The translations under genes and the position numbers were made by a program. A stretch of 57,795 nt of DNA. Source: Bacillota bacterium. GTDB lineage: Bacteria; Bacillota; Negativicutes; CTSoil-072. Below, in pieces: positions 23,653 through 33,272 of this stretch. The notes beneath the pieces are model-generated. The model made no database searches and was not told the origin of the DNA. It worked only from the letters and a program-made list of their open reading frames with translations. The DNA is taken from the NCBI GenBank assembly GCA_017889545.1, contig JAGFZV010000028.1, positions 1-57,795 of the forward strand. Direction: 5' to 3'. How positions within the stretch are numbered: the stretch's first letter is position 1; every line of letters begins with the position of its first letter.

Positions 23653-26037
23653 ATGAATTCTATCTTGGTTTGGATTACAATGGCATTTGCCGGTGGTGTA
23701 TGGCTAGCCGGGATGGTTGCCTGGCCGTTGCCGGTGTTATACATTCTTATCGCATCTATGACGATTTTTGCGGGTTTATTATTGACAAGAGGCGATAAAA
23801 TAACCTTTTTGGCAGTTTGCGTCATCTTCTTTTTTCTTGGGATGATACTGCATTTGCACTCCGTTCAGCTAGCGCCGAACGATATTAGCAACTGGGCTGG
23901 ACGCAATGTCATTGTGCAGGGCGAAGTCGTTGAAGTGCCGGACATTGTTGAGTTGGAAGATGGAAAAGTTCGGGTACGCTATATCATAACGGTAAAAAAC
24001 GTGACAGAGAGGCAACAAGCTTTTACGGCCAGCGGCGGTTTGATGCTCTTCGTCAAACAGGCGGCCGGATCGCCTCTGGCGGCGGTAAATGACCGCCTCA
24101 CAGCGAGCGGCGAAATTATTTTGCCGCATGGGTATCAGAATCCTGGCTTGGTCGATACTGTGGCCGGGTTGCAGCGCAGAGGGGTTACCGCCCGGATGAG
24201 TGCAGCCGTCAACACGGTTCATATCCAATCGTCCGGAAGGAACGCTGATTGGAAAACGCGGTTGGCACTCTGGCGGCAAACGATGACCGCGAACATGCAA
24301 AAGGTGATGCCGCCTGCGGATGCGGCCATTTTAACCGGCATGCTGTTTGGCGGCTATACCGGCATTAATCCGGAAGTGGTGAGGAATTTCGCCGCCACGG
24401 GAATTGTTCATATTTTATCGGTGTCCGGTACACATATTGCTCTTGTAGCCGGTGTCATTCTTTGGTTTGGGAGAAGACTTCATTTGCGCTTTGCTTTGAT
24501 TGCGGTTCTGGCAGTCGGGAGCATTTTGTTTTATGGCTGTTTAAGCGGTTTTACACCGCCGGTCGTGCGATCGGTGGCGATGGGAATTATTGCTTTGGCA
24601 GCAGTAGGTTTTGGCCGCGAACAGGATGGTCAGGGCGCACTGGCTGTTGCCATTTTAGGCATGTTGATTTATCAGCCGGCATTCATTTATGATATTAGTT
24701 TTCAACTGTCTGCCGGCGCTACGGCAGGGATTATTTTTTTCTATTCCCGTACTGTTGATCAGTTGTCATTTTTGCCGGATTGGCTGCGGTGCGCTCTGTC
24801 GGTAACCTGGTCAGCCCAGATTGGAGTTCTCCCTTTCATGGCTTGGTACTTCAATAATCTTTCTTTGAGTTCGTTTCCGGCGAATATGATCGTGGTACCG
24901 ATTATTGAGCTATTGGTTGTTTTGGGTTTGGCCGGTACGTTGCTGAGTCTGGTTATACCTGCGGTGGGCAGCTTGATTTTCATCATTTGCAGTCTGTTGA
25001 CCGGTACCACGGTTATACTGACTTCCGGTTTGGCGGGTTTGCCGGGCGGAACGTTGTATTTGCCGCCCTTAACTGTTGGCAGCGGTTTCATTTACTATAT
25101 ACTGTTGGCCTGGTTTTACGGTTATTGTCCGAAAAAATTACCGCGTCCCCGGGAAGTTGTAAAGTGGGTTTGGGCCTCTGCTTATCGGACAAATTTCTTG
25201 CTAGTGGTAATTGTTGGCGGTTTTCTGCTTGCTTCCTGGTATCCTAAACCGGTTGGCGTTCATTTCATTGATGTTGGGCAGGGGGATTCAACCCTGATCA
25301 CGACGCCGCACGGAAAAGCGGTATTGGTGGATGCAGGAGGGATAATGGGCGACAGTACAACCGGTTTTGACATTGGGGAACGAGTGGTTTTCCCTTATTT
25401 GCGGCATTATGGTATACTTTCACTAGACTATCTGATTTTGACTCACGGCCATCAGGATCATGCCGGCGGGGCGGCGGCAGTCGCCAATTGTGTTCCGGTC
25501 CGTCAGGTGATGCTGGCGCAAGAAGAATATACTTCCCCAGTGCAACTGCTGTTGCGTAAAATGGATCATAAAAATATGATTCCCATGGTTGAAGGCCAGC
25601 GTATTTTGCTTGACGGCGTCCTATTTGAGGTCCTGCATGCCGAGGGTTCCCAAGGATCAGGCGGCAACGAAGTTTCCTGCGTAATCCGGGTGAGTTACGG
25701 ACGCCATAGTTTCTTGATTACCGGTGATTTGGAGGCGCAGGGCGAAGAGGTTATGATTAAGAGTGGAAACCAAATGGAAAGCACGGTGCTGAAAGTAGGA
25801 CATCATGGTGCAAGAAAATCGACAACTCCGGCTTTTTTACAGGCCGTCAATCCGGCGTATGCAGTCATTTCGGTTGGCAGCCATAACCGGTTTGGGCATC
25901 CGCATATGGAAACCTTACAACGTTTAACAGAAAGAAAAGTGACCGTATATCGTACTGATCAGCAAGGCGCGGTAGCCTTCTATACCGATGGGGAAATGCT
26001 GACGGTGGAACCGTTTTTGAAAGGAGACCGCCTGTGA
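23653..26037 (+). CDS. comEC: DNA uptake channel ComEC/Rec2
   Basis: 794 residues, normal for a three-part ComEC: N-terminal membrane segments followed by an OB-like DUF4131 region (about residues 60-185), the central Competence membrane domain with many helices (about 225-505; GMLFGGYTGINPEVVRNFAATGIVHILSVSGTH-type motif), and a C-terminal metallo-beta-lactamase-like domain (HFIDVGQGDSTLI, THGHQDHAGG, VGHHGARKST). It forms the inner membrane channel for single-stranded DNA in natural transformation; the C-terminal domain is a proposed nuclease. The stop overlaps the start of holA by 4 nt. Confidence 0.95.
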   Translation: MNSILVWITMAFAGGVWLAGMVAWPLPVLYILIASMTIFAGLLLTRGDKITFLAVCVIFFFLGMILHLHSVQLAPNDISNWAGRNVIVQGEVVEVPDIVELEDGKVRVRYIITVKNVTERQQAFTASGGLMLFVKQAAGSPLAAVNDRLTASGEIILPHGYQNPGLVDTVAGLQRRGVTARMSAAVNTVHIQSSGRNADWKTRLALWRQTMTANMQKVMPPADAAILTGMLFGGYTGINPEVVRNFAATGIVHILSVSGTHIALVAGVILWFGRRLHLRFALIAVLAVGSILFYGCLSGFTPPVVRSVAMGIIALAAVGFGREQDGQGALAVAILGMLIYQPAFIYDISFQLSAGATAGIIFFYSRTVDQLSFLPDWLRCALSVTWSAQIGVLPFMAWYFNNLSLSSFPANMIVVPIIELLVVLGLAGTLLSLVIPAVGSLIFIICSLLTGTTVILTSGLAGLPGGTLYLPPLTVGSGFIYYILLAWFYGYCPKKLPRPREVVKWVWASAYRTNFLLVVIVGGFLLASWYPKPVGVHFIDVGQGDSTLITTPHGKAVLVDAGGIMGDSTTGFDIGERVVFPYLRHYGILSLDYLILTHGHQDHAGGAAAVANCVPVRQVMLAQEEYTSPVQLLLRKMDHKNMIPMVEGQRILLDGVLFEVLHAEGSQGSGGNEVSCVIRVSYGRHSFLITGDLEAQGEEVMIKSGNQMESTVLKVGHHGARKSTTPAFLQAVNPAYAVISVGSHNRFGHPHMETLQRLTERKVTVYRTDQQGAVAFYTDGEMLTVEPFLKGDRL

Positions 26038-27134
26038 CATACAAATCAGAGCTGAACAAAGTTCTTGCCGGAGAAATAAAGCCGGTGTATCTTTTATACG
26101 GTGAAGAAACTTTCCGGATGCGGGATTTTGAAAAGGCCGTAATTGAGGGATCTTTGTCTCCGGCTGACAGGGAAAACGGTCTGATCGTTTTTGATCAGGA
26201 ACCGGACTTGCGCGATTTGACGAACCAGATTGAAACGGCTCCTTTTTGGAGTGAAAAAAATGTCATTGTGGTGAGGAGTACATCGTTGTTCCGCTCCTCC
26301 CGCAAAGCTAAGGTGGAGGAGCAGGGGGAAGCAGGGGATCAGGATGAAATAGAAGCGGAACCTGTGGCGGCAAAACCTGGCGAGGATGTTTTGCTTGCAG
26401 CACTGAGCAATATGCCATCCTATAGCAGGGTGATTTTTTCGATAACGGCGAAAAAAGAAAAAAATGCATATAAAGAAATTGACAAACGGCGTAAAAGTTT
26501 TAAGATTGTTGAAAAACACGGCGTTGCGCTTGAAGTAGCTTCCCTTCAGGCGAATGAGGCTCATGAATGGGTGCAGGAACGGTTACAGACAATGGGGAAG
26601 CGATTGGAACGGTCAGCGGCCGAACATATCTGGTCGTCTATCGGCGTTATGACCTCTGTACCGATCGGCTTTTTGGAAAATGAACTGAACAAACTTGACT
26701 TATACACCGGTGAACGTACTTTAATAACGAAACAGGATGTTATGACAATGATGTCGGCAGTGCCGGAGGTTTCGATTTTTACGATGCTTGAGGCGATGAG
26801 CCGCAAACAGGTCCAGGAGGCGCTGTTTTTGCTGCAGCAGCAATTGTCCTCCGGCGTTTATCCTTTGATTATTCTAACTCTTTTGGCCCGCCAGGTCCGG
26901 TTGCTTTGGCAAGTGAAAGAATTGAGCAAAAACGGGAATAATTCAGCAGCTCTTGCGCGGCATTTTAAATTACCGGCGTTTGTAGTGGAAAGATTGCAGA
27001 GGCAAAGCCGCGGATTTTCCATAGAAGCATTGCAAAGGGCGATGTTGTCGCTGGCGGAGGCGGATCGCGATTTGAAGTCGGGAAAGGCGACTAACGCTGT
27101 ATTTGAAATCATTCTGATCGATATGTGCCGGTAA
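26034..27134 (+). CDS. holA: DNA polymerase III delta subunit
   Basis: 366 residues starting GTG 26034, overlapping comEC. Delta opens the beta sliding clamp within the clamp loader. YLLYGEETFRMRDFEKAVIEG is the typical N-terminus, with the clamp-contacting segment nearby (APFWSEKNVIVVRS), and the C-terminal collar domain follows (LLARQVRLLWQVKELSKNG). An acidic low-complexity insert (about residues 97-120: EEQGEAGDQDEIEAEP) is longer than usual. comEC-holA-rpsT is a common Firmicute order, and a strong hairpin separates it from the convergent rpsT. Confidence 0.93.
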   Translation: MTYKSELNKVLAGEIKPVYLLYGEETFRMRDFEKAVIEGSLSPADRENGLIVFDQEPDLRDLTNQIETAPFWSEKNVIVVRSTSLFRSSRKAKVEEQGEAGDQDEIEAEPVAAKPGEDVLLAALSNMPSYSRVIFSITAKKEKNAYKEIDKRRKSFKIVEKHGVALEVASLQANEAHEWVQERLQTMGKRLERSAAEHIWSSIGVMTSVPIGFLENELNKLDLYTGERTLITKQDVMTMMSAVPEVSIFTMLEAMSRKQVQEALFLLQQQLSSGVYPLIILTLLARQVRLLWQVKELSKNGNNSAALARHFKLPAFVVERLQRQSRGFSIEALQRAMLSLAEADRDLKSGKATNAVFEIILIDMCR

Positions 27135-27164
27135 AAATAAGAAGACACTCTCCGAGTATAATGA

Positions 27165-27195
27165 AGAGGCCAGGAGTTATTAACTCCTGGCCTCT
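27165..27195. terminator. Bidirectional terminator between holA and rpsT
   Basis: AGAGGCCAGGAGTTA pairs perfectly with TAACTCCTGGCCTCT (15 bp) around a single T. It lies between convergent genes and can serve both. Confidence 0.8.
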
Positions 27196-27216
27196 CGGTT
27201 TGTGACTGATAAAATA

Positions 27217-27374
27217 TTATTTCGCCAGAGCATTAATTTTGCGAGCGAGGCGAGATTTTTTGCGGGCTGCGGCATTTTTATGAATAACACCTTTGGCGGC
27301 TGCTTTGTCAATGGTGCTGCTAGCTTTAGTCAGGCGGTAATTACGCTGCGTTCAGATGATTTGATGTTTGGCAA
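27217..27374 (-). pseudogene. rpsT: Ribosomal protein S20 gene with a frameshifting internal deletion
   Basis: The 5' end is intact: ribosome site AAGGAGGTGAACTAC, start TTG 27372-27374, coding (M)PNIKSSERSV, then ITA and a TGA stop. The 3' end is also intact in another frame: TKASSTIDKAAAKGVIHKNA followed by ARKKSRLARKINALAK and TAA. From start to stop there are 158 nt, whereas an 88-residue S20 needs 267. The net loss of 109 nt is not a multiple of three, so the two halves are out of frame and the helical middle of S20 is gone. S20 is a primary 16S rRNA-binding protein, so either another rpsT exists or this is a sequence or assembly error. Confidence 0.85.
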
Positions 27375-27501
27375 GTAGTTCACCTCCTTATGATAATCTT
27401 ACTAAAACATTTTAGCATGCCAGGTTTTAAAATGCAAGCGCTATCATTGGCAATATTCACCTTTCCCTTCATGAAAATTTGGTTTGCATTACAGCCGGTA
27501 G

Positions 27502-27531
27502 TTGCAGGCGGGAGGGGACGGATGATATAAT
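27502..27531 (+). promoter_or_regulatory. Probable sigma-A promoter of lepA
   Basis: TTGCAG at 27502-27507, an 18-nt spacer, and TATAAT at 27526-27531. It lies 41 nt before the lepA start and after the divergent rpsT gene. Confidence 0.6.
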
Positions 27532-27572
27532 CAAATGATACAACAATTCTTATTTATGGAGGGAGACTTTGC

Positions 27573-29369
27573 ATGGAGACTTCTCATATTCGCAACTTTT
27601 CAATCATTGCACATATTGATCACGGAAAGTCAACATTGGCGGACCGTCTGATTGAATATACCGGCGCTCTCTCTGCCCGTGAAATGGAAAATCAGGTTTT
27701 GGACCAAATGGAACTGGAGCGGGAACGGGGCATTACGATCAAAGCCCAGGCTGTGCGCCTTGAGTATGCGGCGCAAAATGGCGAAGCATACATGTTGAAT
27801 TTAATTGATACGCCCGGACACGTCGATTTTACTTATGAAGTTTCCCGCAGCCTGGCAGCCTGTGAAGGCGCTTTGCTGGTGGTGGACGCCACACAGGGTA
27901 TTGAGGCGCAGACGTTGGCTAATGTATATCTGGCGCTTGAACATGATCTGGAAATTATCGTTGTAATCAATAAAATCGATCTCCCCAGCGCGGATCCGGA
28001 AAAAGTAAAACACGAAATTGAAGAGGTTATTGGGTTGGATACCTCCGATGCGATCCTGGTCAGTGCGAAAACAGGGGTCGGCATTCCTGAGGTTCTGGAG
28101 GCGATTGTCCGCAAAATCCCGGCTCCAAGTACAAATGAGGGGGAGCCTTTGCGCGCGCTTATATTTGATTCCCATTTTGATTCATACAAGGGAGTCATTG
28201 CCTATGTCCGCGTCATGGACGGTTCAATCCGTCCGGGGATGAGGGTAAAAACGATGGCTTCCGATAAGGTTTTTGAGGTTACGGATGTCGGCGTTTTTCG
28301 TCCGGCCTTGCGGAATGTTGACGAATTGGGACCAGGGCAGGTTGGTTTTTTGGCGGCCAGCGTCAAAAATGTAAAAGATACCCGGGTCGGAGATACTATC
28401 ACCGATGCCAGTCGTCCGGCAGCACAGCCATTGACTGGGTACCGCAAAATCACGCCGATGGTTTTTTGCGGCTTATATACAGTGGAAAGTGTGGACTATG
28501 AAGCATTGCGGGATGCACTGGAAAAATTGCAGTTAAACGATGCGTCGCTGGTTTTCGAACCAGAAACTTCCGTAGCGCTTGGTTTTGGCTTCCGATGCGG
28601 TTTCTTGGGACTGCTGCATATGGATGTCATTAAAGAGCGCTTGGAGAGAGAGTATGATTTATCGCTGATTACAACGGCGCCAAACGTTATTTACAAGGTG
28701 TATCGGACGGATGGCCAAATGCTGCAGATTGATAATCCGGCGCATTTGCCATCGCCTCAGGAGATCGAACATATTGAAGAGCCTTATGTGAAAGCGACAG
28801 TGATCGTACCAAACGAATTTGTCGGCGCGGTAATGGAATTGTCACAGGAAAAAAGGGGCGAATACCGGGATATGAAATATCTTGATACGACCCGGGTGAT
28901 GCTGACGTATCACTTGCCGCTCAGCGAAATTATTTATGATTATTTTGACCGTTTGAAGTCATCAACTCGCGGGTATGCTTCGTTGGATTATGAACTTACC
29001 GATTATCAGGAATCGGATCTTGTCAAGCTGGATATTTTGTTGAACGGCGATCCGGTGGATGCGCTGAGCGTGATTGTTCATCGTGATCGGGCGCAATACC
29101 GTGGTCGTTTACTGGTTGAAAAGCTGCGGGGAATTATTCCCCGGCAGATGTTCGAGATTCCCGTGCAGGCAGCGATTGGCAACAAAGTGATTGCCCGGGA
29201 AACTGTTCGGGCAATGCGCAAGGACGTATTAGCAAAATGTTATGGCGGGGATATTACCCGGAAACGAAAATTGCTGGAGAAACAAAAGGAAGGCAAGAAG
29301 AGAATGAAACAAGTCGGCAACGTTGAAATTCCGCAGGAAGCGTTTATGGCGGTTTTGAAAATTGACTGA
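27573..29369 (+). CDS. lepA: Elongation factor 4 (LepA), translational GTPase
   Basis: 598 residues, full length. G1 [13 protein letters not shown] at residues 12-24, [10 protein letters not shown] (switch I), DTPGHVDF (G3), NKIDLPSA (G4) and SAKTGVG (G5) are all present. The C-terminal LepA-specific domain ends in the basic [19 protein letters not shown] stretch. EF4 back-translocates or rescues stalled ribosomes and aids ribosome assembly. The start follows GGAGGGAGAC. It overlaps hemW by 8 nt, so the two are co-translated. In Bacillus subtilis, gpr and spoIIP lie between rpsT and lepA; they are not here. Confidence 0.97.
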   Translation: METSHIRNFSIIAHIDHGKSTLADRLIEYTGALSAREMENQVLDQMELERERGITIKAQAVRLEYAAQNGEAYMLNLIDTPGHVDFTYEVSRSLAACEGALLVVDATQGIEAQTLANVYLALEHDLEIIVVINKIDLPSADPEKVKHEIEEVIGLDTSDAILVSAKTGVGIPEVLEAIVRKIPAPSTNEGEPLRALIFDSHFDSYKGVIAYVRVMDGSIRPGMRVKTMASDKVFEVTDVGVFRPALRNVDELGPGQVGFLAASVKNVKDTRVGDTITDASRPAAQPLTGYRKITPMVFCGLYTVESVDYEALRDALEKLQLNDASLVFEPETSVALGFGFRCGFLGLLHMDVIKERLEREYDLSLITTAPNVIYKVYRTDGQMLQIDNPAHLPSPQEIEHIEEPYVKATVIVPNEFVGAVMELSQEKRGEYRDMKYLDTTRVMLTYHLPLSEIIYDYFDRLKSSTRGYASLDYELTDYQESDLVKLDILLNGDPVDALSVIVHRDRAQYRGRLLVEKLRGIIPRQMFEIPVQAAIGNKVIARETVRAMRKDVLAKCYGGDITRKRKLLEKQKEGKKRMKQVGNVEIPQEAFMAVLKID

Positions 29370-30513
29370 TCTAACCGGTATTTATGTGCATATCCCCTTT
29401 TGCCGGCAAAAATGTTTTTATTGCGACTTCCCTTCTTACGCCGGGCTTGACAGTGTATTTGATGATTACGCCGCCGCTTTACGCCGGGAAATCGACCGGC
29501 GAAGCGGCCTTTTATCAAGTTGTCGGATTGACACGATTTATTTTGGCGGCGGGACCCCGACGTTGTTGTCCAGTCACGCCATATTATCTATTTTAGAAAC
29601 TCTTCAGCGGCGCTTTACGGTGCTGAAAGATGTTGAAATCAGTATTGAAGCAAACCCGGGAACGATTGATAAGGAGAAGCTGCGAAGTTTGCGGTCGGCC
29701 GGGTTTAATCGCATCAGCTTTGGCGTGCAGTCCTTTTCAGATTCTGTTCTTCAATCAGCCGGGCGAATTCATACCGCGCAGCAAGCGGTTCAGTCGATTA
29801 GGGAAGCGCAAGCTGCCGGCTTTGCCAATGTCAGTGTTGATTTAATGTACGGTTTGCCCGGACAAACGCAGAAGGATGTACTTTTTAGTTTTCAGCAGGC
29901 AATTCGTTTGCAGATTTCACATATTTCCGTGTATGGGTTGAAAGTGGAAGAAGGGACGCCTCTTGAGGCTGCTTTGCATTCCGGGCGGGCTGTGTTGCCG
30001 GATGAAGACGATGAGTTGGCAATGTATGAGCTGGCAACTCGTATTTTGCCGGAAAATGGCTATTTCCGTTATGAAATTTCAAATTATGCCCGGTTGGGTT
30101 CACAAAGCCGGCATAATCTCAAATACTGGCGGTATCTTCCATACATTGGCTTTGGCGCGGCCGCTTGCTCTTTTTTCGATAATGAGCGGCTAACGAATAC
30201 GCCGGACGTGATGGATTATATTGCCATGGTAAGAGAAAATAGGGATCCGGCAGCTGTGCGGGAGCGTATTGAAGCCGGCACGGCGATGGCTGAATATGCG
30301 TTTCTAGCCTTGCGTACAGTGCAAGGCATCTGCTTTGCAGATTTTTCTGATCGTTTCCAGGTACAATTTGAAAGTCACTATGCTGAGCAGATTGATCGCT
30401 TGCTTCACCAGCAGTTGATTTGCCAATATCCCGGTGGTATTCGTCTCACTCCGCTGGGCATGAAGTTCGGTAATCTTGTTTTTGCCGCTTTTTTACCGAA
30501 AAAAGACAAATAA
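29362..30513 (+). CDS. hemW: Radical SAM haem chaperone HemW
   Basis: 383 residues. The radical SAM motif is CX3CX2C in [11 protein letters not shown] (about residues 13-23). Then [22 protein letters not shown] and [13 protein letters not shown] follow as in the HemN/HemW family, and the C-terminal HemW domain is present ([18 protein letters not shown]). The extra N-terminal Cys of true coproporphyrinogen oxidase HemN is absent, as expected for HemW, which binds haem and hands it to apoproteins. The gene overlaps lepA and ends 97 nt before hrcA, with the heat-shock promoter in between. Confidence 0.93.
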   Translation: MTDLTGIYVHIPFCRQKCFYCDFPSYAGLDSVFDDYAAALRREIDRRSGLLSSCRIDTIYFGGGTPTLLSSHAILSILETLQRRFTVLKDVEISIEANPGTIDKEKLRSLRSAGFNRISFGVQSFSDSVLQSAGRIHTAQQAVQSIREAQAAGFANVSVDLMYGLPGQTQKDVLFSFQQAIRLQISHISVYGLKVEEGTPLEAALHSGRAVLPDEDDELAMYELATRILPENGYFRYEISNYARLGSQSRHNLKYWRYLPYIGFGAAACSFFDNERLTNTPDVMDYIAMVRENRDPAAVRERIEAGTAMAEYAFLALRTVQGICFADFSDRFQVQFESHYAEQIDRLLHQQLICQYPGGIRLTPLGMKFGNLVFAAFLPKKDK

Positions 30514-30526
30514 CTTTGTTGCTATC

Positions 30527-30555
30527 TTGACAGCGGTCTGAACAAGTGGTATTTT
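30527..30555 (+). promoter_or_regulatory. Sigma-A promoter of the hrcA-dnaK operon
   Basis: TTGACA at 30527-30532, a 17-nt spacer and TATTTT at 30550-30555. The CIRCE operator follows 11 nt downstream, so it covers the transcription start region, as is standard for HrcA control. Confidence 0.8.
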
Positions 30556-30566
30556 TTTAGTAGGCA

Positions 30567-30593
30567 TTAGCACTCTACTGACGCGAGTGCTAA
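30567..30593 (+). promoter_or_regulatory. CIRCE operator for HrcA
   Basis: TTAGCACTC, 9 nt, GAGTGCTAA: a perfect match to the CIRCE consensus (30567-30575 and 30585-30593). HrcA bound here represses the operon hrcA, chaperonin, grpE, dnaK and possibly dnaJ until heat stress. Confidence 0.97.
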
Positions 30594-30610
30594 CAAAGGG
30601 GGCGAGCAAT

Positions 30611-31639
30611 GTGTTGGACGAGAGAAAAAGAAAAATTTTACAGGCAATTATCGACGACTATGTATCTACAGCTGAGCCGATTGGATCTCGGACCATTGCC
30701 CGCAAATATGATTTAGGGATTAGCCCGGCGACGATCCGCAATGAAATGGCTGATTTGGAATTGTTGGGCTATTTGGAACAGCCGCATACTTCCGCCGGCC
30801 GCATTCCTGCGGCGAAAGGATACCGGTTTTATGTCGACAGTTTGATGTCAACGCCGGCGATTTCCGAAAATGATGTGATGCTGATTACGAATTGGTACCA
30901 AACGCGGGCTCGCAGGATTGAAGAAGTATTCCAGGAAACGGCCAAGATCATTTCGCGTATGACGCGCAATGTTTCGTTGGTCTTAGCGCCGCAGTTCGGT
31001 CCAGCTGTTTTTAAATATTTGCAGTTTATGCCATTGGATAATTCCAGAGTGATCCTGGCGATAGTCACCGATACCGGTTATGTGGAAAACAAGGTTTTGA
31101 CTATTCCCGAAGGCCTTGTATTTGATGATTTGCACCGGATTGCCGAGCGGATTAATCGTCGTTTGTCAGGCCAGGCGCTTGAACATATCCGGTCGTCTGT
31201 GTTTCATGATATTCGTCAGGATTTTCAGCATGACCGTGCTGTTTTTGATACTTTGCTGGAAGTTATCCGTCAATCTATTGCAGGGGACAAACAAGAACGG
31301 CTTTATTTGGGCGGTACCGCTCAGTTGCTGGCGCAGCCCGAATATCGCGATGTGAAAAAAGTGAAGGATTTACTATCAATGCTGGAGGAAGAACGCTTGT
31401 TATGCGATATTTTGCATACGAAAGAATCGGATGGCGTTGTGATTACGATAGGCGGCGAGAATAAATATTCAGGCATCCAGGATTGCAGCGTAGTGCAAGC
31501 GACCTACCGGATTGATGGACAGGTCGTCGGCACGGTCGCTGTTCTTGGCCCAACCAGGATGGAATATGGAAAAATAACTTCCGTATTGGAATTCATGCAC
31601 CGTCATCTTGGCGATATTTTAAATCGTTATCGACTATAA
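30611..31639 (+). CDS. hrcA: Heat-inducible transcription repressor HrcA
   Basis: Start at GTG 30611 (AAAGGGGGCGAGC upstream); the frame opens earlier inside CIRCE, which is not plausible as coding. 342 residues. An N-terminal winged helix (LDERKRKILQAIIDDYVSTAEPIGSRTIARKY, with SPATIRNEMADLELLGYLEQPHTSAGRIP) binds CIRCE. The central GAF-like and C-terminal domains follow (YSGIQDCSVVQATYRIDGQVVGTVAVLGPTRMEYGKI). It is first in the operon it represses, with the operator just upstream. Its activity normally depends on the GroEL chaperonin; whether the adjacent group III chaperonin can take part is unknown. Confidence 0.96.
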   Translation: MLDERKRKILQAIIDDYVSTAEPIGSRTIARKYDLGISPATIRNEMADLELLGYLEQPHTSAGRIPAAKGYRFYVDSLMSTPAISENDVMLITNWYQTRARRIEEVFQETAKIISRMTRNVSLVLAPQFGPAVFKYLQFMPLDNSRVILAIVTDTGYVENKVLTIPEGLVFDDLHRIAERINRRLSGQALEHIRSSVFHDIRQDFQHDRAVFDTLLEVIRQSIAGDKQERLYLGGTAQLLAQPEYRDVKKVKDLLSMLEEERLLCDILHTKESDGVVITIGGENKYSGIQDCSVVQATYRIDGQVVGTVAVLGPTRMEYGKITSVLEFMHRHLGDILNRYRL

Positions 31640-31664
31640 TGAAGAATTTTGGGGAGGTGCATGC

Positions 31665-33251
31665 ATGAATTTGAAGCAGGCAGGAAGCGGTGCTGATGTG
31701 GATGAACGCTTGGCGGCGCTGATGACGAATGCGAATGCTGTCAGGGCAATTACTGCCGCGGTAGAGGGTACGATAGGTCCGAAGGGACTCGATACTATGC
31801 TGGTGGACCGTTTTGGCGAAGTGATTATTACGAATGACGGTGTAACGATTTTAGATAAGATGGATGTCAATCATCCTGCAGCGAAAATGTTGATTAATAT
31901 TGCCAAAGCCCAACAGGCTGAGGTTGGTGATGGGACGACGACCGCTACGATTATGGCCGGAGCGTTGGTTACCGAAGGCGTAGGCCAGGTTTTGCGCGGG
32001 GTCCCGGTAGCCCGGGTTATTGAAGGAATCCGGTATGGTGTGAAACAGGTTCTGAGCCAGATTGAGGAACGGGGCCGCAAAGTAACCGATATACAGGATC
32101 CGATTTTGCGCAATATTGCTATGATTGCCGGCAGGGAGTATGAAGATATTGCTGACCTGGTAGTGGAAGCGGTGCAATTGATTGGGGTAGAAAAACTCTG
32201 TGAACAACATTTCAAACTGTCGGATATCATTACGGCCGAGGAAGGCGCCGGCAATGAAGTGTTTATGGGCGTTATTGTTGATAAAGAACGTATGAATCAG
32301 GAAATGCCTGCCGAGATGATCGATGCGAAGGTTTTGTTGGTGGATGATGCGCTGGAACCGGAAGAAATGGAAGATGAAGCGTTAAGCACGGAAACAGGAT
32401 TTAAGCGTTATATTGATTTTCAGGACGAGTTTAAATGCAACGTGCAGAAAATTGTTGATTTGGGGGTAAAGGCTGTCTTGGTGGACCGCGGCGTTCATGC
32501 GATGGCTGAAGAACTGCTGACCGATGCCGGGGTGCTGGTTATCCAGCGAGTTGCCAACAAAGATTTGCGGCGAGCCTGTGAACATGTCGGCGCCAGAATG
32601 ATTAAACGAACCGGTTTAAAAAAGGATATTGCTGATATTGAGAAATATCTTGGTTTTGCTGCCCGGATATATGAAGATGAAAAGCTCCGGCAAATTCGTA
32701 TCCTAGGCGGCGGTGGCAAGCCGATGGCGACTATTTTAGTGGGCGCGGCAACGGAGGAAGTGGTCGGTGAAAGAGAACGGATCGCCAAGGATGCCGCATC
32801 AAGCGTACAGGCAGCCATTCGCGGCGGATATGTAGCCGGCGGCGGGGCGACTGAGATTGCCATGGCACGGCAAGTGGAAAAAATGCGGGACAATGTGAAA
32901 GGAATGGCTGCTTATGGCGTGGATTGCGTAGCAAACGCGCTGAAAAAGCCGTTAACACAGATTGTTCAAAATGCCGGTTTTAATCCGTTGGAAAAAGTGG
33001 AAGAGGTAATGGCCGCCCAACTGAAGGCCGGCAGTGATACTTTGGGGATTGATTGCGATACCGGGTTGGTTGCCGATATGTTGTCTCAGGGAGTCGTTGA
33101 TCCTGTACCTGTCAAATACCATGCAATCAAAGCAGCCGCTGAGGTTGCGGTTGCTATTCTGCGAATTGACACGATTATCAAGAAAAAAGAAGAGGGGGCT
33201 CCTGCCGCGAAAGCTGCAGGCGGCGTTGAAGCCGGAATGCCCGACTTTTAA
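31665..33251 (+). CDS. Group III (archaeal-type) bacterial chaperonin
   Basis: 528 residues resembling the archaeal thermosome/CCT, not GroEL. Marks are GTIGPKGLDTMLVD (about 37-50), ITNDGVTILDKMDVNHPAAKML, the ATP-site GDGTTTATIMAG at residues 88-99, GREYED, VSRE-like ATEEVVGERERI and the C-terminal GGVEAGMPDF (thermosomes end with GGM repeats and an acidic tail). It has a built-in-lid apical region and should need no GroES. Group III chaperonins are known from some anaerobic Firmicutes such as Carboxydothermus, and there too they sit in the dnaK operon between hrcA and grpE. A GGGGAGGTG ribosome site precedes ATG 31665. HrcA/CIRCE control is likely. Confidence 0.95.
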   Translation: MNLKQAGSGADVDERLAALMTNANAVRAITAAVEGTIGPKGLDTMLVDRFGEVIITNDGVTILDKMDVNHPAAKMLINIAKAQQAEVGDGTTTATIMAGALVTEGVGQVLRGVPVARVIEGIRYGVKQVLSQIEERGRKVTDIQDPILRNIAMIAGREYEDIADLVVEAVQLIGVEKLCEQHFKLSDIITAEEGAGNEVFMGVIVDKERMNQEMPAEMIDAKVLLVDDALEPEEMEDEALSTETGFKRYIDFQDEFKCNVQKIVDLGVKAVLVDRGVHAMAEELLTDAGVLVIQRVANKDLRRACEHVGARMIKRTGLKKDIADIEKYLGFAARIYEDEKLRQIRILGGGGKPMATILVGAATEEVVGERERIAKDAASSVQAAIRGGYVAGGGATEIAMARQVEKMRDNVKGMAAYGVDCVANALKKPLTQIVQNAGFNPLEKVEEVMAAQLKAGSDTLGIDCDTGLVADMLSQGVVDPVPVKYHAIKAAAEVAVAILRIDTIIKKKEEGAPAAKAAGGVEAGMPDF

Positions 33252-33272
33252 TGTGGATGCGAGGTGAAAACA

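Noticed and set aside
31665-33251. Annotation of the chaperonin as GroEL
   Set aside because: The sequence has thermosome-type motifs (ITNDGVTIL...MDVNHPAAKM, GMPDF end) and no adjacent groES, so group I is not supported.
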